Notes: generated by a model from the letters alone, not told the origin. A stretch of DNA of 11,090 nucleotides from SZUA-430 sp046153995 (GCA_046153995.1 JBJXEH010000068.1:1-11090); one strand, 5' to 3'; shown: positions 1-7,721, numbered from the stretch's first letter. A program made the numbers and translations.

Positions 1-300
1 AAACGTGATGAACTCGGCGAGCAGCATGTCGCACACCGGATCGGGCAGGCGCAGCAGCTCGTCGCTGACCGTCTTCGTCTTGGCGAGCAGCACGCCGCGA
101 TTGCGGCAGAGATGCACGGTATAAAACGCAGGCTCCAGCGCATCCGACGTCCCCGGCGCGCCCCAATACATGCCGTCGCTCAACGCATATTTCTGCGCCG
201 TGAAGCCTTGGGTCTCGCGCAACTCCGGATGCAAAAAATGCCCGCCCGGATAGACCGACGGCGGCATCTCCGTGCCAACGCGCTCGAAAAACTGACTCAT
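1..300 (-). CDS. Unrecognised protein, N-terminal part only (cut by window edge)
   Basis: An open frame on the minus strand starts with ATG at 298-300 and runs without a stop to position 1, giving the first 100 residues (starting MSQFFERVGTEMPPSVYPGG). I do not recognise the family. The visible part is soluble, with no signal peptide or membrane segment, and has aromatic and proline-rich stretches (HFLHPEL, DGMYWGAPGT, FYTVHLCRNRG). A purine-rich GAGAG lies 9 nt upstream of this ATG. An alternative in-frame ATG nine bases upstream (307-309) would have that GAGAG directly against it, so the inner ATG is preferred. The opposite-strand frame at 112-384 is arginine-rich and looks like its shadow. 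The gene points away from tRNA-Lys with a spacer of about 190 nt. Existence of the gene is fairly likely; function is unknown. Confidence 0.6.
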   Translation of the reverse strand, partial: MSQFFERVGTEMPPSVYPGGHFLHPELRETQGFTAQKYALSDGMYWGAPGTSDALEPAFYTVHLCRNRGVLLAKTKTVSDELLRLPDPVCDMLLAEFITF

Positions 301-402
301 GACAAACATCTCTCGCAAAGGGTCATCAGCGAAGGCCATGTGCCCGCGCAATGTGTTCGAATATTGGCGTCCGCCGGTGGCTAACTAACGATGGCCACGC
401 CC

Positions 403-426
403 GCCTTCGCCCAAGAGGGCTTCGGC
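403..426. repeat. Small palindrome, GCC-ttc-GCCC hairpin
   Basis: GCC TTC GCCC, a loop AAGA, then GGGC TTC GGC: two stem blocks separated by symmetric TTC internal loops, and the stem extends by one more C-G pair outward. It lies in the 310-497 spacer, where the heptamer CCTTCGC also occurs at 404-410, 435-441 and 449-455 and its complement at 490-496. This resembles short dispersed palindromic repeats or a folded transcript end rather than coding sequence. I see no gene in the spacer. Whether the unit is repeated elsewhere in the genome cannot be seen here. Confidence 0.45.
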
Positions 427-459
427 GCGGCACTCCTTCGCCTAATCGCCTTCGCATGT

Positions 460-497
460 CTTACTGGCGTAAGCCACCCGAAGCCGAAGGCGAAGGG

Positions 498-500
<3 letters not shown>
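460..500 (-). terminator. Hairpins directly after tRNA-Lys, possible 3' end
   Basis: Reading away from the tRNA on the minus strand, the encoded CCA (498-500) is the first part of a stem: CCACCC (minus strand of 495-500) pairs with GGGTGG (minus strand of 474-479). Inside is a second GCC/GGC stem, separated by symmetric TTC internal loops. A further 5-bp stem, CTTAC/GTAAG, follows at 460-473. No T-run follows, so this is not a classic intrinsic terminator. It may be a processing or stability structure, or a copy of the CCTTCGC-type palindrome family of this spacer. Confidence 0.35.
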
Positions 501-573
<73 letters not shown>

Positions 574-620
574 GGCCGTTCCGGGTCACCGCAAAGGCGA
601 CCCCGGCGCGAAGAGGCGTG

Positions 621-649
621 CGTATACCAATCCACCCCGCGCCTGTCCA
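621..649 (-). promoter_or_regulatory. Promoter of tRNA-Lys
   Basis: On the minus strand TGGACA (644-649) and TATACG (621-626) are separated by exactly 17 bases, close to the TTGACA/TATAAT sigma70-type consensus. Transcription would start near position 614, about 40 nt before the mature tRNA 5' end at 573, leaving a leader for RNase P to remove. The region between promoter and tRNA is GC-rich. Confidence 0.6.
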
Positions 650-750
650 GGAACGCAACACGGCGCGGCAAGGAGCCGCGCAAGCACCAAGACCGCGCGC
701 CACAATTCAGGCCAGAATGCACCGATAGCCTCGATGCATGCACCGCCCAT

Positions 751-756
751 GAAAGG
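751..756 (+). promoter_or_regulatory. Ribosome binding site fixing the start at 764
   Basis: GAAAGG ends 7 nt before the ATG at 764. The two upstream in-frame ATGs (734 and 749) have no comparable site, and the signal peptide is best formed when translation begins at 764. Confidence 0.65.
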
Positions 757-763
757 CCGCTCG

Positions 764-1687
764 ATGACACGCTTGCCGCTCGTAATCCTTGCCGCTTGCA
801 CGCTCGCCGCTTGCGGGGAATCCGACAGCGATAAGGCGGAGAGCCGCTATGCCCCAGCCGCACCTGAGATGGTCGCGACCGACGCAGCGGCACCCGCCGA
901 CGCATTGGTGGCAGGCGACGGAAGCTTCCGCGGCTTCGCCACTTCCGGCAAAGGCGGCGCAGTCCAGCAGCCGCTATCCGGCGAATCCTACGTCTACGAT
1001 CACAACCTCACCGTTTCGATGGCGAGCGATTTCATCCGCGCCCGCTTCGAACGCGCGCGCGACAAGTGCCAGAACGATCCGGCACTGAAATGCAAGATCA
1101 TGTCGGCCTCGTTCCGCCTGATCGGCGAGCCGGATGCACCGCTCCCGGTTGCAAACTTAAGCGTGGCGATGCCGCACGACAGCGTCGCCCCGTTCGAGCA
1201 GGCGCTGATGGAACCGCTGCCGAACGAAAGCAAAGACGACGTGCTGATCAAGGCGCGGGTGACCGGCGCACAAAACGTTACGAACCAGGTGAAGGACATC
1301 GAGAGCCGCCTGGCACAACTCACGAACTACCGCGACCGCATGATGGAACTCTCCAAACGCGGCGGCGCGAAGACCGATGACCTGATCAAGATCGAAGGCG
1401 AGATCTCGCGCACGCAAGCCGAAATCGAAGGCATCGAAGGACAGCGCCGCGACCTCGCAGAACGCATCGCCAAAGAAAACCTCTCGATCGCCTTCGAAGC
1501 GCAATCGACGGCCAGCGACGCGCTACAGCCGGTGCGCGACGTCTGGCAGAACTCCCTGCGCGTGCTGGGCGGAAGCGCAGCAGCCGTACTCGCGCTTATG
1601 GTGGGCATCCTGCCGTGGATCCCAGTGTTCCTACTCGGCTTCTTCGGCTTCCGCTGGCTCTGGCGCCGCGTGGTCCGCGCGAGCTAA
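764..1687 (+). CDS. DUF4349-family lipoprotein with C-terminal membrane anchor
   Basis: 307 residues from ATG 764, chosen over ATGs at 734 and 749 because of the GAAAGG site and because MTRLPLVILAACTLAACGES is then a normal lipoprotein signal. The lipobox is LAAC with Cys17; a second LAAC ends at Cys12 but is less likely to be used. Residues 20-70 are a low-complexity Ala/Pro/Ser linker. Residues about 75-165 form the first globular part, with Cys102 and Cys110 possibly forming a disulfide. Residues about 170-240 are charged and heptad-like (VKDIESRLAQL, IEGEISRTQAEIEGIEGQ), a predicted coiled coil. Residues about 267-300 are hydrophobic and end in a basic tail (RRVVRAS). This order (lipobox, beta-type domain, coiled coil, C-terminal membrane helix) fits DUF4349 proteins, whose molecular role is not known to me. 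The product would be an envelope protein. It is convergent with rodA, across a palindromic element. Confidence 0.85.
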   Translation: MTRLPLVILAACTLAACGESDSDKAESRYAPAAPEMVATDAAAPADALVAGDGSFRGFATSGKGGAVQQPLSGESYVYDHNLTVSMASDFIRARFERARDKCQNDPALKCKIMSASFRLIGEPDAPLPVANLSVAMPHDSVAPFEQALMEPLPNESKDDVLIKARVTGAQNVTNQVKDIESRLAQLTNYRDRMMELSKRGGAKTDDLIKIEGEISRTQAEIEGIEGQRRDLAERIAKENLSIAFEAQSTASDALQPVRDVWQNSLRVLGGSAAAVLALMVGILPWIPVFLLGFFGFRWLWRRVVRAS

Positions 1688-1718
1688 GCCCCGTACGCTG
1701 GTGCTGTACCGATTCAGT

Positions 1719-1761
1719 TCTAAACACGAAGAACACGAAGTAGCCACGAAGGCCCACGAAG
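1719..1761 (+). repeat. Left arm of palindrome, four CACGAAG units
   Basis: The heptamer CACGAAG occurs at 1725-1731, 1734-1740, 1745-1751 and 1755-1761, with start spacings of 9, 11 and 10 bases, roughly one helical turn each. The 43-base arm pairs with 1917-1959 at 41 of 43 positions. Confidence 0.8.
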
Positions 1762-1916
1762 AGGCTGCAGCTTGCTGAAAGTCTTGCTGCCTAATCACGG
1801 AGGGCATTTCCCGGGCGCGCCGCCCGTCAGGATTCTTGTAGCATGCCAGGAATCGGGCGCTTCGCGCCCAAAGAACGCGTTTGACTTGGCAGCCTGACTC
1901 GAAACGGCTGCAGCGC

Positions 1917-1959
1917 CTTGGTGGCCCTTCGTGGCTACTTCGTGTTCTTCGTGTTTAGA
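1917..1959 (-). repeat. Right arm of palindrome, CTTCGTG units
   Basis: This is the inverted copy of 1719-1761. It carries three exact CTTCGTG units and one variant (CTTGGTG at its inner end). The two differences from the left arm both lie in the inner nine bases, so the outer 34 bases are identical. Confidence 0.8.
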
Positions 1960-1990
1960 GCTGACTCGACAAAGCCACCAGCGCCAGAAA

Positions 1991-3148
1991 TCAAATCAAC
2001 GCCGCCGCCGAGCGTGGGATGTCGATCGCGCGGTGGACTTGCACGCTCAAGATCAACCCAAAGCCGAACAGCACGGTGAGCAGCGCCGTACCGCCGTAGC
2101 TAACCAGCGGCAAAGGAATCCCCACGACCGGGATGAGCCCCATCGACATCGACGTGTTGATCAGAATGTAGAGCAGAAAGTTGAGGCACACCCCCATGGC
2201 GACGAGCCTGCCGAACTGACTTCGGGCATCGAGTGCGATTTGCACGCCGTTCCACAAAATCGCCGTATAGAGCCCCATCAAGATCAGCAACCCGAACAAC
2301 CCGAACTCTTCACCCAACACGGTGAAAATAAAGTCCGTCTGCTTCTCGGGCAAAAAATTCAACCGGCTCTGCGTGCCCTCTCCGAAACCTTTGCCGAAAA
2401 TCCCGCCGGAGCCGAGCGCGATCTTCGACTGCGTGATGTTGTAGCCTGCGCCCAACGGATCGCTGTCCGGATCGAGAAACGTATAAACGCGCTGCTTCTG
2501 ATAGTCCTTGAGCACGAACTCCCAGCCGACCGGCACCGCGGCCGCAAGCAGCGCCACGACGGGCAGAATGATTTTCCAACTGAGACCGGCGAGGAAGACC
2601 AGCCCGCACCCGCCAACGATCAGAATCATCGCCGTGCCGAGATTGGGTTGGATAAGCACAAGCCCTGCCGGCACGCCGATCAGCAGCAGCGCCGCCAGCA
2701 ACCGCGTGGGCCTCGACACGTCGTCGACCAGCAACCCATGCAGAAACCGCGACAGCGCCAGGATCAACGCGATCTTCATCAACTCCGACGGCTGCAGCTG
2801 CAACGGCCCGATGTCGATCCAGCGTTCCGCCCCGCCGCCCTTGCGTCCCATGAACTCGACCGCGACCAAGAGCGCCAGCGAGACGCCGTAAATCGGATAG
2901 GCCAGCTGAAACCACCAGCGAATGTCGATGAGCGCGATCGCGATCATCAGCACGAGCCCGACGCCGAAGCGCACGATCTGCCGCTCCGCCCACGGCTCGA
3001 AGCTCATACCCGCAACCGAATAGAGCAACGCAAACCCGATGCAGCAGACCGCGGTGATCAACCCGACCAGCGTCCAGTTCAACCCGCGCAGCCGGCCGAA
3101 CAGGTTCCGCTCGCGTCCCGTGGGCCCATAGGTATCGTTCAGCGGCAT
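1991..3148 (-). CDS. rodA: Peptidoglycan glycosyltransferase RodA
   Basis: 385 residues, a normal RodA length. It is a SEDS-family polytopic inner-membrane enzyme that polymerises lipid II glycan strands with PBP2 during lateral wall growth. Family marks: GRKGGGAERWIDIG (residues 101-114), QPSELMKIA (119-127), IQPNLGTA (166-173), the long periplasmic loop FLDPDSDPLGAGYNITQSKIA, and FLPEKQTDFIFTV (265-277), whose Asp272 matches the aspartate needed for SEDS polymerase activity. The end has GIPLPLVSYGGTAL (343-356). The open frame continues upstream into mrdA, but ATG 3148 gives the usual MPLNDTY..RLRGLNW start and lies 5 nt after the mrdA stop, implying translational coupling. It is the last gene of the cluster; the palindromic element begins 23 nt past its stop. 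Confidence 0.97.
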   Translation of the reverse strand: MPLNDTYGPTGRERNLFGRLRGLNWTLVGLITAVCCIGFALLYSVAGMSFEPWAERQIVRFGVGLVLMIAIALIDIRWWFQLAYPIYGVSLALLVAVEFMGRKGGGAERWIDIGPLQLQPSELMKIALILALSRFLHGLLVDDVSRPTRLLAALLLIGVPAGLVLIQPNLGTAMILIVGGCGLVFLAGLSWKIILPVVALLAAAVPVGWEFVLKDYQKQRVYTFLDPDSDPLGAGYNITQSKIALGSGGIFGKGFGEGTQSRLNFLPEKQTDFIFTVLGEEFGLFGLLILMGLYTAILWNGVQIALDARSQFGRLVAMGVCLNFLLYILINTSMSMGLIPVVGIPLPLVSYGGTALLTVLFGFGLILSVQVHRAIDIPRSAAALI

Positions 3149-3153
3149 CGCAC

Positions 3154-5028
3154 TTAAGCTTTGGTGGACGGCACGGACGCGGTCTCGCGGCCCGGCGGCA
3201 CGAACAGTTTCTGCCGTGCCGGGTCGCGCTGCGCCACGACCGTCATCACATCTTTTGCGATCGGCGCTGCCGCCTTCGATCCGCCGCCGCCATGCTCCAC
3301 GATGACCGAGATCGCATAGCGCGGCTCCTTCACCGGCGCGAACGCGATGAAAAGGCCGTGATCGCGAAACTTCCAAGGGATGGAATCCGAGTTCCGTCCG
3401 CGCAACGCGGCGGTGAGCTTGCGCACCTGCGCCGTGCCCGTCTTGCCCGCCATGTCGAAGCCTTCGACGTCGATGCGCGAGCGTGCGCCGGTGCCGCCTT
3501 GGTTCGTGACCGCATCCATGCCGCTGTGCACGATCGCGACATGCGCCGGATCGAGCCCCATGTCTTCCGGCGCAGCCAGCGCACGATCGACGCCGCCGAA
3601 CGAACGGATCACATGCGGGATGATTGCTTTGCCGCCGTTCGCAAGGCGGGCCGTCATCACGCAAAGCTGCAGCGGCGTGGTCAGCACGGCGCCCTGCCCG
3701 ATCCCGACGTTGAACGTGTCGCCGTCGCGCCAGCCATCGTTGCGCGCGCGGCGCTTCCAATCCGGATCGGGCATCAGACCCGCCTTCTCGCCCGGAATCT
3801 CAAGCCCGTAGGTCTGCCCAAGCCCGAACTTGCGCGACATCGCCGCGATCGCCTCGATCCCGGTCCGCCGCGCACATTCGTAGAAATAGCAGTCGCACGA
3901 CTGTTTGATCGCAACATGCATGTCGACGGAGCCGTGCCCGCCGCGCTTCCAGCAGTGGAACACGTGATTGCCGAGAGCGCGCGCACCTGAACAATGCACG
4001 CGGTCGCGCGGCCGCATCGCGCCCGACGCCAACGCGGCCAGAGCCACGATCGGCTTGTACGTCGAGCCCGGCGGGTAGATACCCGTGATCGCCTTGTTCA
4101 GAAGGGGCTTGAGCTCGTCCGTATTGAGCTGCTTCCAGATCGTGGGCGACACCGTGCCCGTGAACGCGTTCGGATCGAACCCCGGCGCCGACACGATCGA
4201 GATGATCTCGCCCGTGTTCACGTCCATCACAACGATGGACCCGCTTTGGCCCGCAAGTTTCTCCTGCGCGACCTTCTGCACTTCCATGTCGATGGCGAGC
4301 ACAACGTCTTGACCGGCCGTCCCTTCGCGCCGCCCCAGTTCGCGGATCACCCGGCCGTGCGCGTTGACCTCGACCTGCGCCGCGCCGGGTTTGCCGCGCA
4401 GCGCAACGTCGGCCGCCTTCTCGACGCCCGACCGCCCAATGCGAAAGCCGGGGAGCGACAAAAGCTCAGGCTCCTTCTCGATGTCCTTGTCGGTAACGCC
4501 GGCAACGTATCCCAACACGTGGCTCAACCACGGCCCGAACGGATAGGAACGAAGCTCGCCAACGTCAGTTTCCACGCCCGGCAGATCCGGCGCGTTGATG
4601 TTCACCTTCGCAAAATCGTCCCAGCCGAGACCCTCAGCCACGAGCACCGGGTTAAACGCCTTGCTGTGCAGTGCATCGCGCAGAATGCGCTCCATCCGCT
4701 GCGGCGACAGCGGGATGAGCTGCGCCAGCTGCCCCAGCACCGCGCGCAGGTCTTTCGCCTGCTCCGGCACCAGCAGCACCCGAAAATTCTGCGTGGTCTT
4801 CGCAAGCTCGACGCCCGTGCGATCGTAGACGCGTCCGCGATGCGGCGCGATCAGCTGCAGATTGATGCGATTGTCTTCGGCCAGCATCGCGAACTGTTCG
4901 CGCTGCAGGACCGAGAGCTGAAACATGCGGCCCGTCAGAAGCGTGAAGAGGCCAAGCGTCCCCGCCGACAGAAGTGCCGTGCGGCGGGAGAAGGAGCGGT
5001 AGCGTACGCTTTCTCGGCCGTCACTCAT
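3154..5028 (-). CDS. mrdA: Penicillin-binding protein 2 (elongation transpeptidase)
   Basis: 624 residues. This is a class B penicillin-binding protein that crosslinks new peptidoglycan in partnership with RodA. There is a short cytoplasmic N-terminus and one membrane segment at about residues 17-39. The pedestal domain begins with the conserved RGRVYDRTGVELA (64-76). The transpeptidase motifs are all present: STYK (322-325, Ser322 the acylated serine), SCD (377-379, the usual PBP2 form of SxN, followed by CYFYEC), and KTGTAQV (529-535). The C-terminus after about 610 is a short Pro/Ser tail. The start at 5028 lies 6 nt after the mreD stop. Four cysteines lie in the catalytic region (346, 359, 378, 380), two of them within SCDC. 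The gene is intact, and I see no reason to expect altered function. Confidence 0.97.
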   Translation of the reverse strand: MSDGRESVRYRSFSRRTALLSAGTLGLFTLLTGRMFQLSVLQREQFAMLAEDNRINLQLIAPHRGRVYDRTGVELAKTTQNFRVLLVPEQAKDLRAVLGQLAQLIPLSPQRMERILRDALHSKAFNPVLVAEGLGWDDFAKVNINAPDLPGVETDVGELRSYPFGPWLSHVLGYVAGVTDKDIEKEPELLSLPGFRIGRSGVEKAADVALRGKPGAAQVEVNAHGRVIRELGRREGTAGQDVVLAIDMEVQKVAQEKLAGQSGSIVVMDVNTGEIISIVSAPGFDPNAFTGTVSPTIWKQLNTDELKPLLNKAITGIYPPGSTYKPIVALAALASGAMRPRDRVHCSGARALGNHVFHCWKRGGHGSVDMHVAIKQSCDCYFYECARRTGIEAIAAMSRKFGLGQTYGLEIPGEKAGLMPDPDWKRRARNDGWRDGDTFNVGIGQGAVLTTPLQLCVMTARLANGGKAIIPHVIRSFGGVDRALAAPEDMGLDPAHVAIVHSGMDAVTNQGGTGARSRIDVEGFDMAGKTGTAQVRKLTAALRGRNSDSIPWKFRDHGLFIAFAPVKEPRYAISVIVEHGGGGSKAAAPIAKDVMTVVAQRDPARQKLFVPPGRETASVPSTKA

Positions 5029-5034
5029 GGCGCC

Positions 5035-5568
5035 TCACAACGCCTCGCGCGCGGTGGTCAGATACCCGCGCATGAAAAGAAACGCCTTGGCGACGAACGG
5101 GAACGCCAGGATGGAAACGGCGGCCTGAGCCAAGATCGGCCCGATCGGCAGCCAGCGCATAAAATACGTCGAGCCCGCGAACCACGTGATGACCGCCGTG
5201 ACAAGCGCGACGATCGCAAACCCCAGCCAAACGCCGCGCACGGTGCGTCCGAAAAAGAACACGCGCTGCGACAACGAAAAGCCGTAAGCCAAAAGATAGA
5301 TCAGTGCCCAAAACCCGATCGGTCCGCCGGTCGCAAAGTCTTGGCCGAGGCCCAGTGTGAACACCGCCCATGCCGGCAAGAACTGCGGCCCGAAAATTGC
5401 CCAGAAAAACACGGACGCAAGCACGATGTCGGGCGCGGGCGCATAGCCTTGAAATAGATTGAGCGGCGCCATCGCAAGCAACAGCGCCATCAGCGTCAGC
5501 AACAGCGGCAGCGAATAAAACACCTGCCGCGCCGCCCAATAGAGCCCGATCTGCACGTACTCAAGCAT
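5035..5568 (-). CDS. mreD: Rod shape-determining protein MreD
   Basis: 177 residues and very hydrophobic, with about five membrane segments (for example FYSLPLLLTLMALLLAMAPL near the N-terminus, DIVLASVFFWAIFG, WALIYLLAYGF and VWLGFAIVALVTAVITWFAG). MreD is a small inner-membrane partner of MreC in the elongasome. The LPAWAVFTLGLGQDFATGGPIG region matches the family's conserved loop (GLxxDxxxGxPLG). The ATG at 5568 lies inside the end of mreC, an 8-nt overlap (ATGCTTGA), so translation is probably coupled. Assignment rests on this motif, the topology and the mreC-mreD-mrdA order, as MreD sequences are poorly conserved. Confidence 0.93.
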   Translation of the reverse strand: MLEYVQIGLYWAARQVFYSLPLLLTLMALLLAMAPLNLFQGYAPAPDIVLASVFFWAIFGPQFLPAWAVFTLGLGQDFATGGPIGFWALIYLLAYGFSLSQRVFFFGRTVRGVWLGFAIVALVTAVITWFAGSTYFMRWLPIGPILAQAAVSILAFPFVAKAFLFMRGYLTTAREAL

Positions 5569-6556
5569 CGGGACGAACTCTCATGCCCGCAGCAACCGGC
5601 GTCGTCTTCGGCGGCTTCGGCGCGGTCGCCGCAGGTTGTCCCGGCGTACCGGGCGTCGCAGGCGCGCCGCCTTCCTTCGGTGGTGTGGCGCCGGGCAGCG
5701 GCTCCGGCCCCGCATTGTCGACATCGACCGACGGCGTGTACTTCAAAACGCGCACGAAGTCCGCGCGCGCCTCGCCCGTGAAGAGATCGACGCGCGGCGT
5801 CTTCGAGGCTGAAACCATCCCGACCGCAACCCCCGGCGGAAACACGCCGCCGTCGGGCGTCGTCACGATGCGCGCACCGGCCTTGATACGCGATCCCGGC
5901 GGCAGATATTCGAGCACCGGCTTGCCCGAATTGTCGCCCACCATAATCGCCTTCAGGTTCGACCCTTCGATCAAGACCGGAACGCGGCTGTTCAAATCCG
6001 TCAGCAACAGCACGCGCGCGGACCGGTTACCCGTCGTGATCACGCGGCCCAAAAGCCCACGCTCGTCGATGACGGCCTGCCCCTTGGCCAGACCTTGTTC
6101 ACGTCCCGCGTTGACGAGCACCGTGCGCACAAACGGCCCCGTCGCGTCCGCGATCAAGCGTGCGGCCACGAACGTGATCTTCTCATCCGGTTGAACCTTG
6201 AGCAGTTCTTCATAGCGCTGCGTCTTGCGCTGCAACTCGGCAAGTTCCGTGAGATTCGTTCGCAGCCGCGCGTTCTCTTCGCGCAGCCGCTGGTTCTCTT
6301 CATAGACCGAGAAGAATGAACTGAAACCTTCGTTCCAGCGTTTGAACTCGCCAGCTGGCGCTGCGACTGCTTCCATGAACGGTGCGCCGGCGTCCGTCAC
6401 CGCCTCGCGCACGCCATCGAAGATGCCGTCCTGCGCGCGCGAAACGACGAGCACGCCGAACGCGACGGCCGTCAAGAACGCAAGCCAAAGGTTCCGGGAA
6501 ACGAACCCAAGGGGCCCCGAGTCAAAACCTCTGCGGCGCTTGCGATCCCACGCCAT
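5561..6556 (-). CDS. mreC: Cell shape-determining protein MreC
   Basis: 331 residues. A basic N-terminus (DRKRRRGFDSG) precedes a membrane helix at about 22-40 (RNLWLAFLTAVAFGVLVVSR). A coiled coil follows at about 83-120 (YEENQRLREENARLRTNLTELAELQ), then the periplasmic beta domain from about 127 to 275, with the conserved GLLGRVI and LLLTDLNSRVPV stretches. The last ~55 residues are Pro/Ala/Gly-rich and probably disordered. MreC links the MreB filament, MreD and PBP2 in the periplasm. Start: ATG at 6554-6556, 75 nt from the mreB stop, with only a weak ribosome site; this is the largest gap inside the mre cluster. The stop overlaps the mreD start. Confidence 0.96.
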   Translation of the reverse strand: MAWDRKRRRGFDSGPLGFVSRNLWLAFLTAVAFGVLVVSRAQDGIFDGVREAVTDAGAPFMEAVAAPAGEFKRWNEGFSSFFSVYEENQRLREENARLRTNLTELAELQRKTQRYEELLKVQPDEKITFVAARLIADATGPFVRTVLVNAGREQGLAKGQAVIDERGLLGRVITTGNRSARVLLLTDLNSRVPVLIEGSNLKAIMVGDNSGKPVLEYLPPGSRIKAGARIVTTPDGGVFPPGVAVGMVSASKTPRVDLFTGEARADFVRVLKYTPSVDVDNAGPEPLPGATPPKEGGAPATPGTPGQPAATAPKPPKTTPVAAGMRVRPDA

Positions 6557-6631
6557 ACGCTAACTCTGAACCCTTCGCTGCATCCGACGCGGACGATCCC
6601 ACGAATCCGTCGCCGCCCATTACTCTAAGAC

Positions 6632-7675
6632 TCAGTAGTAGACCGAAGAAAGCACCTGCTTATGCGTATTGATGTGTTCCAGCACCTTGCCGGTGCCCAA
6701 AGCCACGCAAGACAGCGGTTCGTCTGCAATCGAGACGGGCAGTCCCGTTTCGTCACGCAACACTTGGTCGAGGTTGGTCAGCAGCGCACCGCCGCCGGTC
6801 AGCACGATGCCCTTGTCCACGATGTCGGCCGCAAGTTCCGGTGGCGTCGCTTCGAGCGCGACTTTCACCGCCTCGATAATCTGGCTCACCGGTTCCTGCA
6901 ACGCATCGGCGATCTGCGCCTGGCTCAGCGTGATTTCCTTCGGCACGCCGTTTAGAAGGTCGCGGCCCTTAATCGTGATGCGCATCTCCTGCGCCTTCTC
7001 CGGCGCGCGGGCACAGCCCACTTCCTTCTTGATCCGCTCCGCCGACGCTTCGCCGACGAGCAAGTTATGATGCCGGCGGATGTAGGAGATGATCGCATCG
7101 TCCATCTTGTCGCCGCCCACGCGTACGGAGCGCGCGTAAACGATACCGCCGAGCGACAGCACGGCCACTTCCGTCGTGCCGCCGCCGATATCGACGACCA
7201 TCGAGCCCGTGGCTTCCGTCACCGGCAAGTTCGCCCCGATCGCCGCCGCCATCGGCTCTTCGATCAGATAGACGCGCCGCGCGCCGGCCGAGAGTGCCGA
7301 TTCTTGAATCGCACGCCGTTCCACTGCGGTCGCGCCCGACGGCACGCAGATGATGATCATCGGGTTCGCGAACGAGCGGCGGTTGTGCACTTTGCGGATG
7401 AAGTGCTTGATCATCTCTTCGGCGACTTCGAAGTCGGCGATCACGCCGTCGCGCATCGGGCGGATGGCTTCGATGTTGCCGGGCGTACGGCCCAGCATCA
7501 TCTTCGCCGCGTTGCCGACCTCAAGCACCTGCTTCTTGCCGCCTTTGTTCATGATGGCGACGACCGAGGGTTCGTTTAGGACGATCCCGCGACCCTTCAC
7601 GTAGACGAGCGTGTTCGCCGTCCCAAGATCGATCGCCATGTCCGACGACAGCATTCCAAGCAAACTCGAAAACAT
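6632..7675 (-). CDS. mreB: Rod shape-determining actin homologue MreB
   Basis: 347 residues, the typical length. MreB forms short membrane-bound filaments that position wall synthesis. It starts with MFSSLLGMLSSDMAIDLGTA, the usual opening, where the amphipathic N-terminus and hydrophobic loop bind the membrane. Actin-fold nucleotide sites: phosphate 1 DLGTANTLVYVKG (16-28), phosphate 2 VVDIGGGTTEVAVLSLGG (160-177), adenosine motif GIVLTGGGALLTNLD (289-303). A GGAG lies 10 nt upstream of the ATG. The gene is first of the mre group and sits 63 nt after leuA on the same strand, with a hairpin in the gap; whether it has its own promoter there I cannot tell. Confidence 0.98.
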   Translation of the reverse strand: MFSSLLGMLSSDMAIDLGTANTLVYVKGRGIVLNEPSVVAIMNKGGKKQVLEVGNAAKMMLGRTPGNIEAIRPMRDGVIADFEVAEEMIKHFIRKVHNRRSFANPMIIICVPSGATAVERRAIQESALSAGARRVYLIEEPMAAAIGANLPVTEATGSMVVDIGGGTTEVAVLSLGGIVYARSVRVGGDKMDDAIISYIRRHHNLLVGEASAERIKKEVGCARAPEKAQEMRITIKGRDLLNGVPKEITLSQAQIADALQEPVSQIIEAVKVALEATPPELAADIVDKGIVLTGGGALLTNLDQVLRDETGLPVSIADEPLSCVALGTGKVLEHINTHKQVLSSVYY

Positions 7676-7701
7676 CGACTTCTCACTCCGCCCTGTTTGA
7701 C

Positions 7702-7721
7702 GGACACCCTTTTGGGTGCCC
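7702..7721 (-). terminator. Hairpin between leuA and mreB
   Basis: On the minus strand GGGCACCC-AAAA-GGGTGTCC forms an 8-bp stem with one G-U pair and a 4-base loop. It fits transcription from the minus strand better than the plus strand, where the G-U position becomes an A-C mismatch. It begins 18 nt after the leuA stop. No T-run follows, so it may be a weak terminator, a pause site or an mRNA-stabilising structure that separates leuA from mre expression. Confidence 0.4.

Larger units (their letters stand above)
1711..1967. repeat. Large imperfect palindromic element, MITE-like
   Basis: The 1688-1990 spacer between two convergent genes is mostly this palindrome. The outer arms 1711-1761 and 1917-1967 match as inverted repeats at 47 of 51 positions. 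Shorter paired blocks continue inward: CTGCAGC-type blocks at 1764-1771 and 1907-1914, then AGTC..GCTGCC against GGCAGC..GACT. The centre holds small perfect hairpins: CGGGCG-CGC-CGCCCG at 1812-1826, GATTC/GAATC at 1831-1854, and GGGCGC-TTC-GCGCCC at 1855-1869. There is no open frame of note and no obvious target-site duplication at the ends (GTACC before, GACAA after). It could be a non-autonomous mobile element, a bidirectional terminator for the DUF4349 gene and rodA, or both. From memory, CACGAAG-rich palindromes occur in spacers of many unrelated bacteria, but I cannot verify that here. Confidence 0.75.

Noticed and set aside
1711..1967. Complete insertion sequence with a transposase
   Set aside because: The element is too short, holds no transposase-like frame, and shows no target duplication.
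1931..3157. 408-codon open frame on the plus strand, opposite rodA
   Set aside because: It has the same Arg/His/Gln/Asp-rich shadow composition and begins inside the palindromic element; rodA on the other strand has all family motifs.
3149..3760. N-terminal extension of rodA to give a 589-residue protein
   Set aside because: The extra part is out-of-phase mrdA sequence with Arg-rich composition; the normal RodA start lies at 3148 just after the mrdA stop.
3994..5457. 487-codon open frame on the plus strand, opposite mrdA and mreD
   Set aside because: It is rich in Arg, His, Gln and Asp, has no recognisable motif, and spans the boundary of two clearly real genes. Long antisense frames are common in GC-rich genomes.
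6672..7604. Several plus-strand frames opposite mreB
   Set aside because: All are shadows of mreB, with no ribosome sites or family motifs.
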